DNA of 64,000 nucleotides. Source: Porites lobata (taxonomy: Eukaryota; Cnidaria; Anthozoa; Scleractinia; Poritidae). The stretch covers positions 95,001-159,000 of the forward strand of contig CALNXK010000296.1 of the NCBI GenBank assembly GCA_942486035.1. Direction: 5' to 3'. Shown here piece after piece: positions 47,488-61,300 of this stretch (position 1 is its first letter; every line of letters begins with the position of its first letter). Under the pieces are notes generated by a model. The model ran no database searches. It was not told where the DNA came from and was given only the letters and a program-made list of their open reading frames with translations. A program made the translations under genes and the position numbers.

Positions 47488-48355
47488 TTCAAAGCGTCTC
47501 CTTCCCATTCTCCGCACGGCTCCGCAAATCCTCTACCAAACTTTGCTCGTACTTAATAACGATCCCATCAGCTTAGCAGGAGGAAGAGCGATCGTCGACA
47601 CCAGCGTCAAAATGACCAACTAAAAGGTTTCAGGTGTTGTTACCCATCCCTGTTTCATCTCATACTTGATTTTTTCAGAAAAAGGTTTTGATTGTGTAAT
47701 TGCTACATATAAAGTATTTCATTAGTGCCTAAAGGTTGTTTAAAATTTTAATTTTATTTTTTTCAAAACTGGTCTTCACGCATGCAAGGCATTTCTACCT
47801 TGTGTGGCAAGGAAGGAAAACTTGTAAAAACCAAGACTTTATCAACATTGACAATTGCCTTTATTCCCAGGCACTTTACATTTTTACAAGTAGAAAGCAG
47901 AGTCTAGTTAACGAGTTGTCAGCTCAGAGAGGTTGGTTTTGATTTATACTTAGCATGTATTGCAGACCTTTTATCGGGCGCGCGAATGTTTGTTTTAGCT
48001 CGCGTACCCGCAATGCCAAATTCTAAAACCACATGTACGTGTTTTTCGAGTTACGAAAACGTTCTTTTAATGATAAAGAGAAAGACAGGCAAAGTTATGC
48101 TGTACGCGTGTGTTAAGGGCATCCATCTTTCTAAGCACTCTGAAACACGTTGAAACTTACGTCGTTCCTTTAAGCTATGCTGGAAAACGTTTCAGTAAAT
48201 ACTGTAATGATAGAGAGGCAAAGCTCTACAAATAACATATCCTTGATGAGATCTTGTGGAGACGGTTTCCACATTTCTTTGTACTTTGGGCGACGATTAT
48301 GTGACCGCGATCGAACGCTTACGATACTTTGGAGCACGTTCTTAAGTAAGTCTCC

Positions 48356-51300
48356 TCACTCTGTGGAAGTCGGCTCCCCTACTTTCCATCCACTCTTTCT
48401 GCCATCCTCATAAAGCTGTCTTAAAACCTTTCGAAATTCGCCTTTGGTATTTAACTCTTCGTATTTCCTATAAAGTTGTAAAGCTGTGTTTGCATCTTCA
48501 GTACTGTCGTGAGTTTCTGACTGGATGGTTAAACCTAAAATGACAATAAAAAAGGTTAAATTGAATTATTCAATAGAAAGGTTTACGTCTTAGTTATTCA
48601 GTTTATGTCCTCGCGCGGAGGCCCCTGCTGGCTGAGAGGGACAGGGGGCTCTGGGAACGAGAATGCAATTCAGTTCCGTAATCAATCAATATAATTACGC
48701 ACCACACTGCATACAGTTGAACCTCGAACTGGAAAATGTTTATTCTATGCGGAGGGGAAGGAGTGGTATGTTGCCAAATATTTTACAATAACCACGGCTG
48801 TGCGAAAAACACCCTTCGTTATTCCGGACTGTTTGTTATGTAAAGGGAGGGGTTCGTAATACCGAGGTTGCACTGTATGTGTAATTGGTGAAAAGAAGAG
48901 CTACGGAAGACCAAAGTACAGGAAAAGAAAAAGGTTACCTAAGAAATACCACGCTAGAAATCGGAGAGAAATGTATCTTTGACGGGGAAGATGAAATAGT
49001 TCTACTGTGTCGAATACCTGTTCTTTTGGTACCTATCAAAAAAAAAAATAGAGAAAACGTGTTACACTTAGAGCCGTCACTCAATCGAGAAATTATTTCG
49101 TCACTACGAGTAATTCTTAGAAAAAGCGGGGGGTAAAGATCCTTGGATTGATTGTGACGTCATCGCTCTTACGTGAGATTGATGAAGAACTTGTGCAGGA
49201 CAACAAAATCAATTTGAACAGGCCCAAATGAGAGCAATTCTTTCAAAAGGACCAGAGACACACTTAAAAGGAACGAAAAGTCCAAAGATTTTTTCCAGAA
49301 ATCATGAAGGCAGTGTACAGGACCCTTACAAAGCCAACGCTTTGCTTTCAAAATTGTGGGCCAGGTGTCCTAGATTTTCTTGCCAATTATGATTTTAAAC
49401 CTCCAAATGATTGCTTCTTTGACACCTTAACGAGTAACTACGCATCACATCACATTTTTAAAAGAACCCATCAAACAACCTGGAAAAGTGGTTATTCTAT
49501 CATAGCTTTTAATTCAGTCTACAAAAGTACGGAAGCTTAGCTCTTTATGAAGTGTGATAATCTATCGGATTCCGTTTAAGCAACAAAAGCAGGCCACCTA
49601 CCAGAATATTTATGACTCTGAAATCCTTCTTCAGCCCGTGACCAACAAACTTCACTTTCCTGGCTACTAATGCTCGTAGTTTGCGATAAGTTGTTTTGAG
49701 AGTTGTGAGATGCTTGGATGACATTGTGGCGTCTAAGTCGCCCGGTTTTATGCCGGAAAACTTCGTAAGATAATCAACGACCTGGAACAAAGAAACGGCA
49801 GCAAGAAAACATATGCATACAATGCACTGTGATTGTCAAACGACCACGAACAATTTACTATCCTCCTTCAAGTTAGTGAAGTGACACACGTCACACGCAA
49901 GCGGCGACGAAGCCACGACACGCGAGAAGAGGCATCTCCAGTCTCGCGCCCAAATCTAAATGTTTTTTGTTCGACAGACTAAGAAAAAAAGAGTACCTGT
50001 TTAGAGGGTAAAATAAGTGAAAAGATGACGTACTGGTATTAAACAGTGTTTTACAGTAGCAGGAATGTTTTCCCCAAAAGCGCGCTATCGTTTTGGTCCC
50101 TTCAAAGTCACATGACATCTAACAATAAAAACCGTTTCCCGCCAAAAGTCTCTGAGCAAAAGGCCTGTTTCTCTGCGGCAGCTTTTCGGGTCCGGAATAT
50201 TGGCTCTTTTAGGTTTCCGCATTTACATTCAAGGGCGAGGTTTGCATTGTTTTGAAAATAATACAATTAGATTTTTAGCAAAATGGACGATTAACCTCAC
50301 TAATATTCTAATATAAGTAACGGCTCCTTAACAATATGGCCTGTCAGTAACAGTGCTGGTATAGTAGATGGCTCCTCCTAAAAAACTTCACAAATAACAC
50401 TATGGGCATTATAATTACCAAGTATCTTGAGATAGATATTTGCAGAGGCAACAAGTCTTACGATTTTAATCATACATTAGGCTGTAGGCCGGCGTAACGA
50501 GTAAGTTTCACAGATCTCACTTACTTGTTCTGTAGTTGAAATGTAATCATCTATAAATGGTACACCGGCCAACGGTCCTTCACTATAAAATAACAACGCC
50601 AAAAAGTAAGGTTTTTAAATTCGAATCCGTTTCAAAAACAGCTGAGGTAAAGCACGAAATGCAGGATACGAAAAATACCATATTATACATAAAAATACCT
50701 TAAACTGCAGTTTATAAGCAGTAGGCTTGCACATCTTCCTAAGGGGTTTTAGGGCGGCTTATAAACGGAGGAGCTTATATCCAATGGGGCTTATAACCGG
50801 AATAGACAAGGTGCAAGCTATAGCAGTGCTGCTCAAAATATGCTTTGCATTTACTGGTCTTAAGTCAAGCTTCAAAACGTCATAACAAATGGAATGCGAG
50901 AAAAGCTAGATGGTTGCCTAGATCCAAGGGGAGCGGGGGGTGCTTTTGTTTACGGGTAGATGGGTCTATAACTGGGGGGCTTATAGGGTTGGGAGGCCGG
51001 GGGGGAGTGGCTTAAATGCGGCAGTTTACGGTATTCCTTAATCCAGCTGTTATCTTACCCACGGACAACAGTAACTCGTGCCACGCTCATTTGACTGGGT
51101 TTTATTGTAGACCGCGTACCATCGCTCCTGATCTCAGCTTCCTCCTAGCGAAAATAAAATAAAAAAGTGTCAGATTGTTCTAACTAAATACAAGATAAGT
51201 CAATAAATCGATCAGTAAATTGACATAGTTTCGAAGGCCGCGGGCACTGGGAGATAGGTACCTTACGAAACTACGGCGGCGACAGCAACGCGAACGCCTA

Positions 51301-52578
51301 AGACACAGTAGCTCGGAAGCAAATCAACTCATCTGTACGAGCATCACACTTCCTTTTGCAAATTTCTTTGCCGTCCCTGGACAGCTACGTCGTGAAATGA
51401 CTTAATTAACAGTTTACTTGAGAACGGGAACCGGGTAAAGCGATAAATGTTACCATCTCTGCCTGAACTTGGACGAGGTCCCTTCTCCTTATTCAGTTCC
51501 AAACAAATTTTTCTTCTCTGAAGAAATTGGGCCACTTGGGATAATCGCGAAAAAGCTTGCGAAGCGATGATTTTGGACATGATTTCGTTGGCGTCGCCGT
51601 ATGTCGGATCGTTACGTTCCTACGTGGGTTTTGAGGTAGGTGAAAAAACTAAATCAACTGGAGAAAAACCTCCAAACTAAACAAATGTGACGAGAAGTGT
51701 TTTAGTATGTGAGATCTTTCATTACTCCCTTAGAACCTACACCACTTGCAACCTCTGTAGCGGACAGCTGAGGTAGCCTGAAACACACGCTCTGATGAGT
51801 ACAAGGTTGGCCACTTTATGAGGGTTATTTTGGAGCAAAATAATACACAATAGAAACGCCAAGGCAAGATCAGTAGATCATACTTCCCACCTGATTCAAA
51901 GTTACGAACTCAGCGTCTAGTCCTACGAGATCTCCTTCGTTAGGAAGCTCGTCAACGCCCAGAGGAGTAAATTCCCGGGACACACTTCCCCTCCTAACCA
52001 GAGACACGTCTTGGTAAAGTACACCGTCATCAATTCTCAGGTTGACTAGTTAAGAAAAAGCACTCGTGAGCATCAGCTACTACGCTCTTTTGTAAAGAAA
52101 TCCCTTTCACCGTCAGATTGTTTGATGGAGTTTTGTTAGGCGACTCTAACTTTTGAGTCTGCGGACGAAATCCTATGAAGTGACCATTCAAATGAAAGCT
52201 CTCTGCCTGTACTTATACATGGTGCTTTTTGTTTTCCAAAATTTTACAAAATGAAATTTGGACAAATTTTGCTTTTGGCGAAATTTGGCAGGGAACGGGT
52301 TAAGTGGGATAACACATTTCCAAGCACTAAGTTCAACGGTACCACCCTACGAGCAAAGCCTCCTCTCGTTTTCTTTTTGATCAAGGAGAAGAAAATGAGG
52401 CTTTACCTGAATCGCGACAAGCCTTTGAAGTCACGCCTTTTTTCGTGTGTAAGAACCCGTTTGTTGATAAACCGATGGTCCGAACTGAGCCCGCCGAGCC
52501 AAGCGCTCGGCTACTACAATGGAGGACAAAAATTCTTGGAACGGTTATGGAAAACCATCCTTCCACATCCTTAACTTA

Positions 52579-52619
<41 letters not shown>

Positions 52620-55600
52620 CTTGGACACCGCGACTGGCCCTCCCCTCCCCCCTCCAAACAATGTCGGGATGAACAAACACTTTTAAGACACGGCAAAGTG
52701 TACAGGGGTGCACAAACTACAACATTGCTTGGGGGAGAGGGGGAAAGGGGGAAAATTAAGGCAGATCGTGTTAATTGTCCTAAGAATTTTGGCCTCCATT
52801 GTAGGCCTGGGTAAGGAATTGTAGCCTAAAAACATGCCGCGCATGCTCAACAGAGATCTTGCTCGATTTATGCATTGTTTCTCGAGTACGCCAAATCAAG
52901 CAAGCAAAAGAAAGGCTCTGCCGCTAAGGTGAATGGTACTTCATCCGAACTAATTTGAATTGAGGTACTTGAATTGAGTCTTTTGCTTCGTTCAAACGGA
53001 AATGATGAACCCGATTGAATTTTAATCTTTGTCAGAGGTTTTACCATCTGCTCATGTGCAGAACACTACTTTAGCAATCCAAAACGGCGTCTCTCAGCTG
53101 AGTTAACAGGCAGCCATGCAACGAACTTAATCAGGCAAGTGTAAAAAGGCCTGAAGCAAACAAACACCGTAAAATTTCTAAATACGTCAGAATAACTTAT
53201 TCCGGCATTCGTTTTCAGGGAGGTGTCTACGATAAAGACTTTACTGAGGGCGTCAAACTTGAAAAAGGGCTAATTCACCAAATCCATCAAATCCGTCCAA
53301 ATCCACTTTCTTTAAATGTTTTTTTTTTTTCAAAAAAATCACTGGTGACGGGAGACTGATGTTCCTCAGTGGAAGAGTTCATTTCTTCCTCTGACATAAA
53401 AATCCGCGGGAAATAAACCTAAACAAGGCGATTGGCCATCCACTTACTTGTGGTTTCGTGACGGCTGTTAATATCTCTGCGTGTAAACACAACGGCACAC
53501 GGTATTTTCCAATCCAACGAATAATGAACAGCATCGTTCTGAAACATTACAATAGGAAATCAACTGTAGAGAACGACTGATGATAGCGTGATTATAAGAA
53601 ACTGAATACTACTTTCAAAGTTAACTTACCGGCGAGATCGGGGTGATGGCAAAATCGTTGAACAAGTACCACTGACTACAGGTGACACCCTGAAAAAGAG
53701 AAGCACTGTTCGCCTGAGCTAATTACTAAATTTAACAAATTGACGCCATTTGTTTGGCCGGGCTAGTTCTTTCCGTTCCAAAGACGGGAAGCACGATATG
53801 TCTGCTCGACAAAGGGAGGAGATCGGTACTCCCATCAATTTAGAATGGTTTTGTCCCGCGAAAGGTTCGTAAACGCTTACACAATTTAAGGGAGGGAAAA
53901 TTGAAATTCGCCGCTCACATATGTGCAACGCGTAGTACCGTAGTCCAAATTCCCTGCTAGTAAAGGCCTCTTTTCCATGGTATACGGCTTCTAGCATAGG
54001 GAACAAACACTGCTAGTCCAGCCCCTAAACACATACCTCCTTTCGGCTGTGATATGTTGTACCAACGTGAATATGTGCCACCAAGTTTCCGCCAGACTTG
54101 AGGTCCTGCACGTGACCCACCGTGGCTAACAGATCGTACACCACTTCGTTTTCTGAACATTTTACTTTTTGATTCTGAAGACAAAGACACAAAAACTCTT
54201 AGGGCCGGTTATTTAAACGAGGTTTCACTTAGGACTCAATGGAACTGCAATGTTTTACTGTTCATGTAAGGCTTCTGTTTTAAGTAGATACACGTAAACG
54301 TTGCTCTAGCCTGGATTGTAAGGCATCCTGGCATTGTTAACTTACAGCAAGCAATGTTTAGAGGTGAAGGTTCGACAAATTTAAATGCCTTTAAAACACG
54401 GTTGGTTGAGCAACAATATTTTAAAAGTCCTTAAACACATCAAGAATTCAAGAAGAAAAGAAAATGGAAATGGAAATCTATAAAAGTGATTTGGATCACT
54501 TAAAAAAACAAACTTTTACACTGAATCTCTTAAAGACTGATTGATAAATTGATTTTTTAGCGAGTGCAAATAATTACTTCAACAACCTCTAAAGGTCTAC
54601 ATAACCTGAAAGTCCTTCCTATGTGTGACATATTCCTTAGCAATTCGCAAACAATATGACAAACCCAATTTGAAATAATAAGACTTTAAGTCTTAAAAAT
54701 AAGACGCTTAGCAGTTCAAGGGGCATGAGTAAAAATGCAAAAGTGTTCGACGAAAAGCTTCCTAGTGTTGTGAAGTATTTTGAAAGTTATTTTTAAGATT
54801 TGTATTTCCTTTTAAGTTTCGTTATTGTTTCATTAAGTGGGTCAAGGTTAGTCCTGATTTTGTCCACATAGGTTTTTTCCTGTTTTGATCTTTTGTTTTT
54901 ACTTGTGCTTGAATTTATGCTTAGGTCGCGAATTTACTTAATGCCATTTTAGGAATATTCTTCGCTTGCCATTGTCAGATGTTATTGCTTTTTCATAGGT
55001 GGTCGTGTTTGTGATGTTAGAGCTGACCTTGGTTGATTAGTATTGTTCAAGTTCCTGTTTGGGTTTGTTAACAACCTTTTAGTTTTTCATTGGTTTGTAC
55101 TGAGCTTCTTGCCGATCGAAACCATCCAGGTTCAATAATATCAAAATATTACCCACACTGAGATAACCTTGTTTTAATTCCCAAGGTCAACTAACCCAAT
55201 CATGTCCAGCTTTTGGCTACCTGATAAAAATCTTTACTATACTTGAACCGCTTAGTAAGGATTGAGTAGAGAAAAAGAGTAAGAAGATGAAGATTAAGAT
55301 TGTTAGCATAAGTCAAAGAAGAATAAAGACCAAAACGTAAATCAGATTCCTGTACCCCATCGTGAAGCGAGCGAATAGCTGGAGCACATTCCAACGCTAG
55401 TGCACTTATAGGCCCTTTACAGTTAGACATTCACGTGGTACAAAACCGCAATACTGGCTACGGAGGGACGCACTGGGACCAGACAATCAGATGGCTTAAA
55501 TCATTTAAAATGATAATATCCTTTGTTGTCTTCTACAAATGCTTCACTTGCTCTTAAGCGTGGTGGTTTTGTACCACGTGAATAGAGAGCTTTAGAAGTA

Positions 55601-58283
55601 GTGCACGCAGGCGAACCAACGTCATTTTTGCGGGGAAATGTCAGTTATCAAATGTTAGGAATTTTATCATCTAGCAATCGGGAGAGGGCTTCACCTCCTT
55701 CAACGGAAATAAGCGTGCTAACTTTTGTGGTACAAAGTACAATGAAGAAAGCGAATAAAATAACAGCAAGAAAACAGCAACCTTACCTCATCAATCTTGG
55801 TAATACGCATTCCACTGGAGTCTGTTGATATTTTTATTGCGAGTGGAACCCATCCATTGACTTCCTCTTCCTCCTGAACGTCAATTCGCCTGAAAGAGAC
55901 CAAACCAAAACTGAAAATTAAGGCGCCAGCGACATGATAATTTTTAGTGCTTTCTTATCGGTAAAATTCAATGATAGCAATCCAGTTTATTTCAAGAGGG
56001 TATCACACATTATTGTCAATTCAAAATATTTTCTGTTTTCATTGTCTGCAATCTCCTAGCAAATTCGTGATAACAGGCTAGCGTTGACCAAATTTAGAAG
56101 ACATTTGCATCAATAAATCAATAGTTCAGGCTATCACCAAAAAATAAAACGAAAAGGGGAAAAGTTTGCGTCAGCTCCGTTGTTCTGGTAGAGAAGGAGA
56201 AAATGACGGAAAATGCGAAGAAAAAATAGCCGAACGTCTGCCTACAAACATGAAAGGAACAACAAAAATTCAACTCAACGAATGACAACTGCTATTTGAA
56301 GAATATCTCCTCAACTAAAGATCCCTTTACATCCTGAATTCGCCGAGGAATTTTACGTTTTAGGCCAAGTTTATCCCTGCCATCTACATGTGGCCAAACA
56401 CAAGGAGTTGATATTGTTTATGAGGGTGCATCTAGTCTTGCTTTAAAGTAAACCCGTTCATACCCTTCCTCGTTAACATCTCTCTCGTGCCTAAACTTGC
56501 AGTCAGGTCTTGTGCACGCATCACCATATCTGCAAGCCTTAGTTGATGACTGCACTGTGGGTTTCTCTTCACCTTTGGGCGGTGGATCTAGTAACTAAGG
56601 AGAGAGGTCGTTACATAATTCACTTTAAGGCAATCTTGTCACGCCATATACGGGTCACTCGCTTTTCTGTTACGTTGGTCACTCGCAAAAAGTCTGTCTG
56701 AGTCTAAATGAAGTACAGTCAGGGAAAGTGGACATTCATGTGTCCCTTTCTAGTCTTCGCTTGATTCTGTTCCCTTCCACAGAAAATAAGGGGAGCAAAA
56801 TAGCTGACTCAATGTGGGTTGCAAGCTTATATGTACACGTCTCCTAACCTGCTGTTGCATTTTCCAGACATCAACTTCCTTTGCATGCTTCATGCCACAG
56901 TTGAACGCCAGGATATCTGGTAGCTTTTTCACATTACGAGTTTGCACCTGCATGACAAAAGGAAGAAACGGTTATGAAGCTAAAATATAATTGCGTCGGT
57001 TGAAAGTATTTTTTGAAAATGTAGTGAATGAATGGATGACTTTGTTCAGTTACACCTTTTGCAGCTTACAGCTGAATTGCAGGTAAAGGTCAGTTACATA
57101 AACAATATAGAGAATAATCATCATCAAGTCCCGTCTACTAGTAGACCTCGGGTAGCTCTTAAAACAAAATAGTGCACATCCAGTTTCCTCCCCAGGTCAG
57201 TTCGCGCTATCCGAGGACCACTGGGTGCAAGGCTGGTGCACATCCAGTGGCGATGAATTCTCGCAAATTCTCGAGTCCATGGAGAGAACCCAACAACAAG
57301 AAAACAAGCCCTGCTTTCAAATTTTAACCTGAGTTCAAGCCAAAGTATTTTAAAAGCATCTTTTATCTCTCTTACCTGGTTGCCGTAAACGATAACAGCG
57401 CGTGATCTCAGGTTATTAAGTTTAGGCGTGTACGCTTATGAACGGAGCCAAAGTTAATGCACAATGTTCCTTTACTTACGGTAGGTTGATATCTGGAGCA
57501 CTGTTCACACCAAGCTTGCATGCTTTGCTCCCGACACATACTCGCAAGAAGTACTGACTCAAAGCTCACCGGTTGTTGTATTTTATCTATAAGAATTTAG
57601 GAGAGAAAACTTGTAAAACGATTTTATAACACCTACAAGGAAGCTGTGCAGTAACGAGTTAAGTGAAACGGGGTCCCGCCTTACAGGATTTCACAATCCA
57701 AAGATCGTGTCAACCGAAACTATAGGGTGCGTTTGATTGGGAAATCTGGATTTAGATTTTAAAATCCGGATTTGCAATCTAGCGCGAAATTAAAAAACGG
57801 ATTTTCAGCCCTGAGAAATCCGTTTTTGGATTTCCTTTTTAACCACTCGATTGGGAAATCCGAAAAAGGATTTGAAAAACTGCCCTTAAGAACAGCGGTC
57901 ACGCGCATGCATAATTAGCAAAAAGAAGGCCGCTGTTCACGAGAACAGTTTTGAAAATCCTTTTTCGAATTTCCCAATCGAACGGTCAAAAGGAAATCCA
58001 TGAAATCCGGATTTGGATTTCTTAATTGAAATCCACCCTGAGAACGGATTTCTAAGAGGTGAAATCCGTTTCCGGATTTCGCGTTAAATCCGGATCAGTC
58101 AATGTCCCAGTCGAACGCAACCACAGAGTCAATCGGAAACGGCTTGTATTGAACAAAAAACCTCCTCTAACATTCTTAATAACCTTACTTCTTTACTTTA
58201 CATCTTTGGACACTCAATTAAGCATGTAAACCGTCATGCACCTGAAGTCTTCAGATTCCATCAAACTAAAGCCCCATTCAGGG

Positions 58284-58315
<32 letters not shown>

Positions 58316-61300
58316 CGGCTTAAATTTGCTTTCTTTATAAGAGCTGCCTACAGTACTCTTTGCGATCGAAAATTTAGTGAGGTTACGTAACGTGTTTAAG
58401 TTCATTTGAATTATGTGTAAAAAAATGTGTTCTGGTTTTCTGTCACAGTTTTTCATTATTGAAAACCTACCTTAATTAAACATCTTTAGTTGGTGTGAAT
58501 GAGCCATAATCGGATCATTAATTACTGAGACGTCCAAGAATATGAACAAGGATCTATCTAAAATTTATGCTACCTTTATCTCACCTTCAGGCATTTCAGG
58601 ATATTCCAGATTGAACAGTAATGTGTTTGACACTCTTTTAGTTTCTTTGCCACAGCGACAGCGACTCAGAAGCTCAACATCAGAGCCAAATAAACGCTGG
58701 ATTATTGAGGACTGTTGAGATTTATCAGTTCTGGTTACAAGAACATAAACGAAAAACAATTGAAATAAAGCAAAGAACAGCTGACCTTAAATTGTGGAAT
58801 TTGCTACATGACTAAACTTGGGGTCATTTCAACTCCATAGAGCTGGCTCAAGAATACGCATGTAAAATAGCATAATCCCACTAAATACTTCCGTCTTAGG
58901 AATAACAATCACAGTGCAAGCTTCTAAGAAAAAAGTTTCCTTTTAGTCAAGTCAACGTGTGACCCAAGGATCAATATGTCTTCAGGATGCATTTGTCAAA
59001 AAGAAATGTAGTTGGGTTTTACTTATTCTTCACCTCTTGGTATGCAAAAATACATGTACAGAATTGCTACAACAAAGGACAACTGCTACGTGCTTTCCAG
59101 TTTTCCTCTGACTTTTCTACGAAAGCTTTCAGCATTATGATAAAGGGTATAAAAAATTGGGAGAAGCTTTTCGACAGGTATCGAAACAAAGTTTCGGCCA
59201 GTTTGCAACAACTCTTATTTTTCAGTCATTTTACGATGTTTCGGAACCCTCTTGTGCTTGATAAGTTAGAATTAAGTCAATACTTACGGATTTTTCGAGT
59301 CTTCATTTTCTCTTTCTGTAGAGGCTGGTGGTTCGAGGGTATCCTAAAGACAAATCAGGAGAAGTTGACAAAAGAAAGAATGACTGACACTTTATTTTCT
59401 TATATCTACTACAGGTATTTGCCATTTTAGTTTGCCATGTTAATTGCTTATTTCAAATTGCTTCGTCAGCAGCTTAAACAAAATACCTCCCTATAAGTGC
59501 ATCAGGACTAAACTGGGCGTAATGTTTAAGGTGGCTCGATACAGTTTTTCAGGGTCAATACCTCCCAAGTTTGAGCATAAACTACGTCGCCAAAAACAAA
59601 GTTTTGGAAAAATTGCCTCCACAGTTGTATTAGATAAAGATGAAAATTTGTTCTGATCAGGGTTGCAACGGCATCGGAGTTGCCATAGCAACGAAATGAC
59701 GCTATTACCTATTTTACTTGCAGCAGTATATCTCGGCACTGGGAACTGTTCTTCGAAAATCATTCACGGAGCTTTTTCCTCCAACAGCAGCCTCGATGTT
59801 CGTGAAGTTTAAGCGAAATCTGTAACAGCGTTATCGAGACATTTTGGGATAAAGTTTTTCTTGTTAGAAACACAGTAAAAAATGGACAATATTGTTGTTT
59901 GGCCGTTATCTGTAGACAATGAAGCGCTTTCGACATGAAACTTCATCTCATAGTAGTTTCAATCTTTTTAAAAGCGTGTGTGAAAGATCATGGGAGATAG
60001 CTCCGGCCGATTGCTAGAAAGAACGGTTTGATTATTATGTATCGAAGCGCTCTTTTTAGCGGTTTTGTAAACATTTTGGTCTACTTTAACAAATTAGCGA
60101 ATAATTTTTAAACCGCTCGATAGATTGTTTTAAAAATTTAATATTCTTGAGATTAACCTTCCTTTTATATGACCTTTTAGTTTCAAGATTATTGATATAT
60201 TGTAACGCAGTAAAATAAGGACTACAATTCGTTACTTTTTTATCGTTTTTAAAATAAGGGCTACAATTCGCTAATATTTTGGCAGAAAGTTTCGTCATTA
60301 CAAGTGAAAGCCTCTAATTATTCAAGGCATTGTCTCCAAGTTTCATTTTCACGTGAACAGCAGTAGCTAACAATGCATTTGAAATATGCAAAAATGCTAG
60401 CTATTGTTGTGCACGAAAATATGAAACTTGGAAACAATACCCTGAATAATGAGAGGCTCACACTTGTAAACACAAACTTTCTGCCAAAATATTAGCGAAT
60501 TGTAGCCCTTATTTTACTGCCTTACAATATATCAATAATCTTGAAACTAAAACGGTTACATAAAAGGAAGGTTAATCTCAAGAATCTTAAATTTTAAAAA
60601 AAATCTATCCAGCGGTTTAAAAATTATTCGCTAATTTGTTAAAGTAGACCAAAATGTTCAAAAAACCGCTAGCAAGAGCGCCTCGATACATACTAATCAA
60701 ACCCTTCTTTCTAGCAATCGGCTGGAGCTATCTCCTTGATCTTTCACACACGTTTTTAAAAAGATTGAAACTACTATGAGGTGAAATTGCATGTCAAAAG
60801 CGCTTTGTTTTCTACAGATAACAGCCGAACACCACGATTGTCCATTTTTTACCGTATTTCTAACGACAAAATCTTTATCCCAAAATATTTCGATAATGCT
60901 CTTACAGATTTCGCTTAAACTTCACGAACATCGAGGCTGCTATTGGAGGAAAAAGCTCTCGTGAATGATTTTCGAAGAACAGTTCCCAGTGCCGAGATAT
61001 ACTGCTGCAAGTAAAATAGGTAATAGCGTCATTTCGTTGCTATGACAACTCCGATGCCGTTGCAAACCTAATAAAAACAAATTTTCATCTTCATCTAATA
61101 CAACTGTGGTGGCAGTTTTTTCCAAAACTTTGTTTATGGCGACGTAGTTTATGCTCAAACTTGGGAGGTATTGACCCTGAAAAACTGTATCGAGCCACCT
61201 TTAATAATAAATACGTATTCTTAAGAAGACAAAGAGTTTTACTTGTACACAAAAACATGTATGAACAATAGGACGAAATATTAAGCTACTGATTTTTCTT

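Larger units (their letters stand above)
46351..48355. other. Intergenic between PRADC1 (start) and PAN2 (end)
   Basis: This stretch holds the PRADC1 5' region, a decayed copy of the PAN2 terminal exon (46495-46740), and a MITE (47312-47487). No intact gene was recognised. Open frames here lack domains. Confidence 0.6.

Noticed and set aside
56464..56584. Alternative acceptor CTAG|ATCC for the CCCH exon
   Set aside because: It would need a phase-1 upstream donor; the CCTTAG|TTACTA acceptor has a better pyrimidine tract and fits the phase-0 donor.
58574..58584. Later donor for PAN2 exon 58730 (after GAGATAAAG)
   Set aside because: It leaves phase 0, which does not fit the next exon; the earlier donor GAAG|GTGAGA gives the required phase 1 and a continuous frame.
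58987..59430. 147-codon open frame on the + strand
   Set aside because: Overlaps the antisense of PAN2 exon 59343-59288 and shows no recognisable domain.
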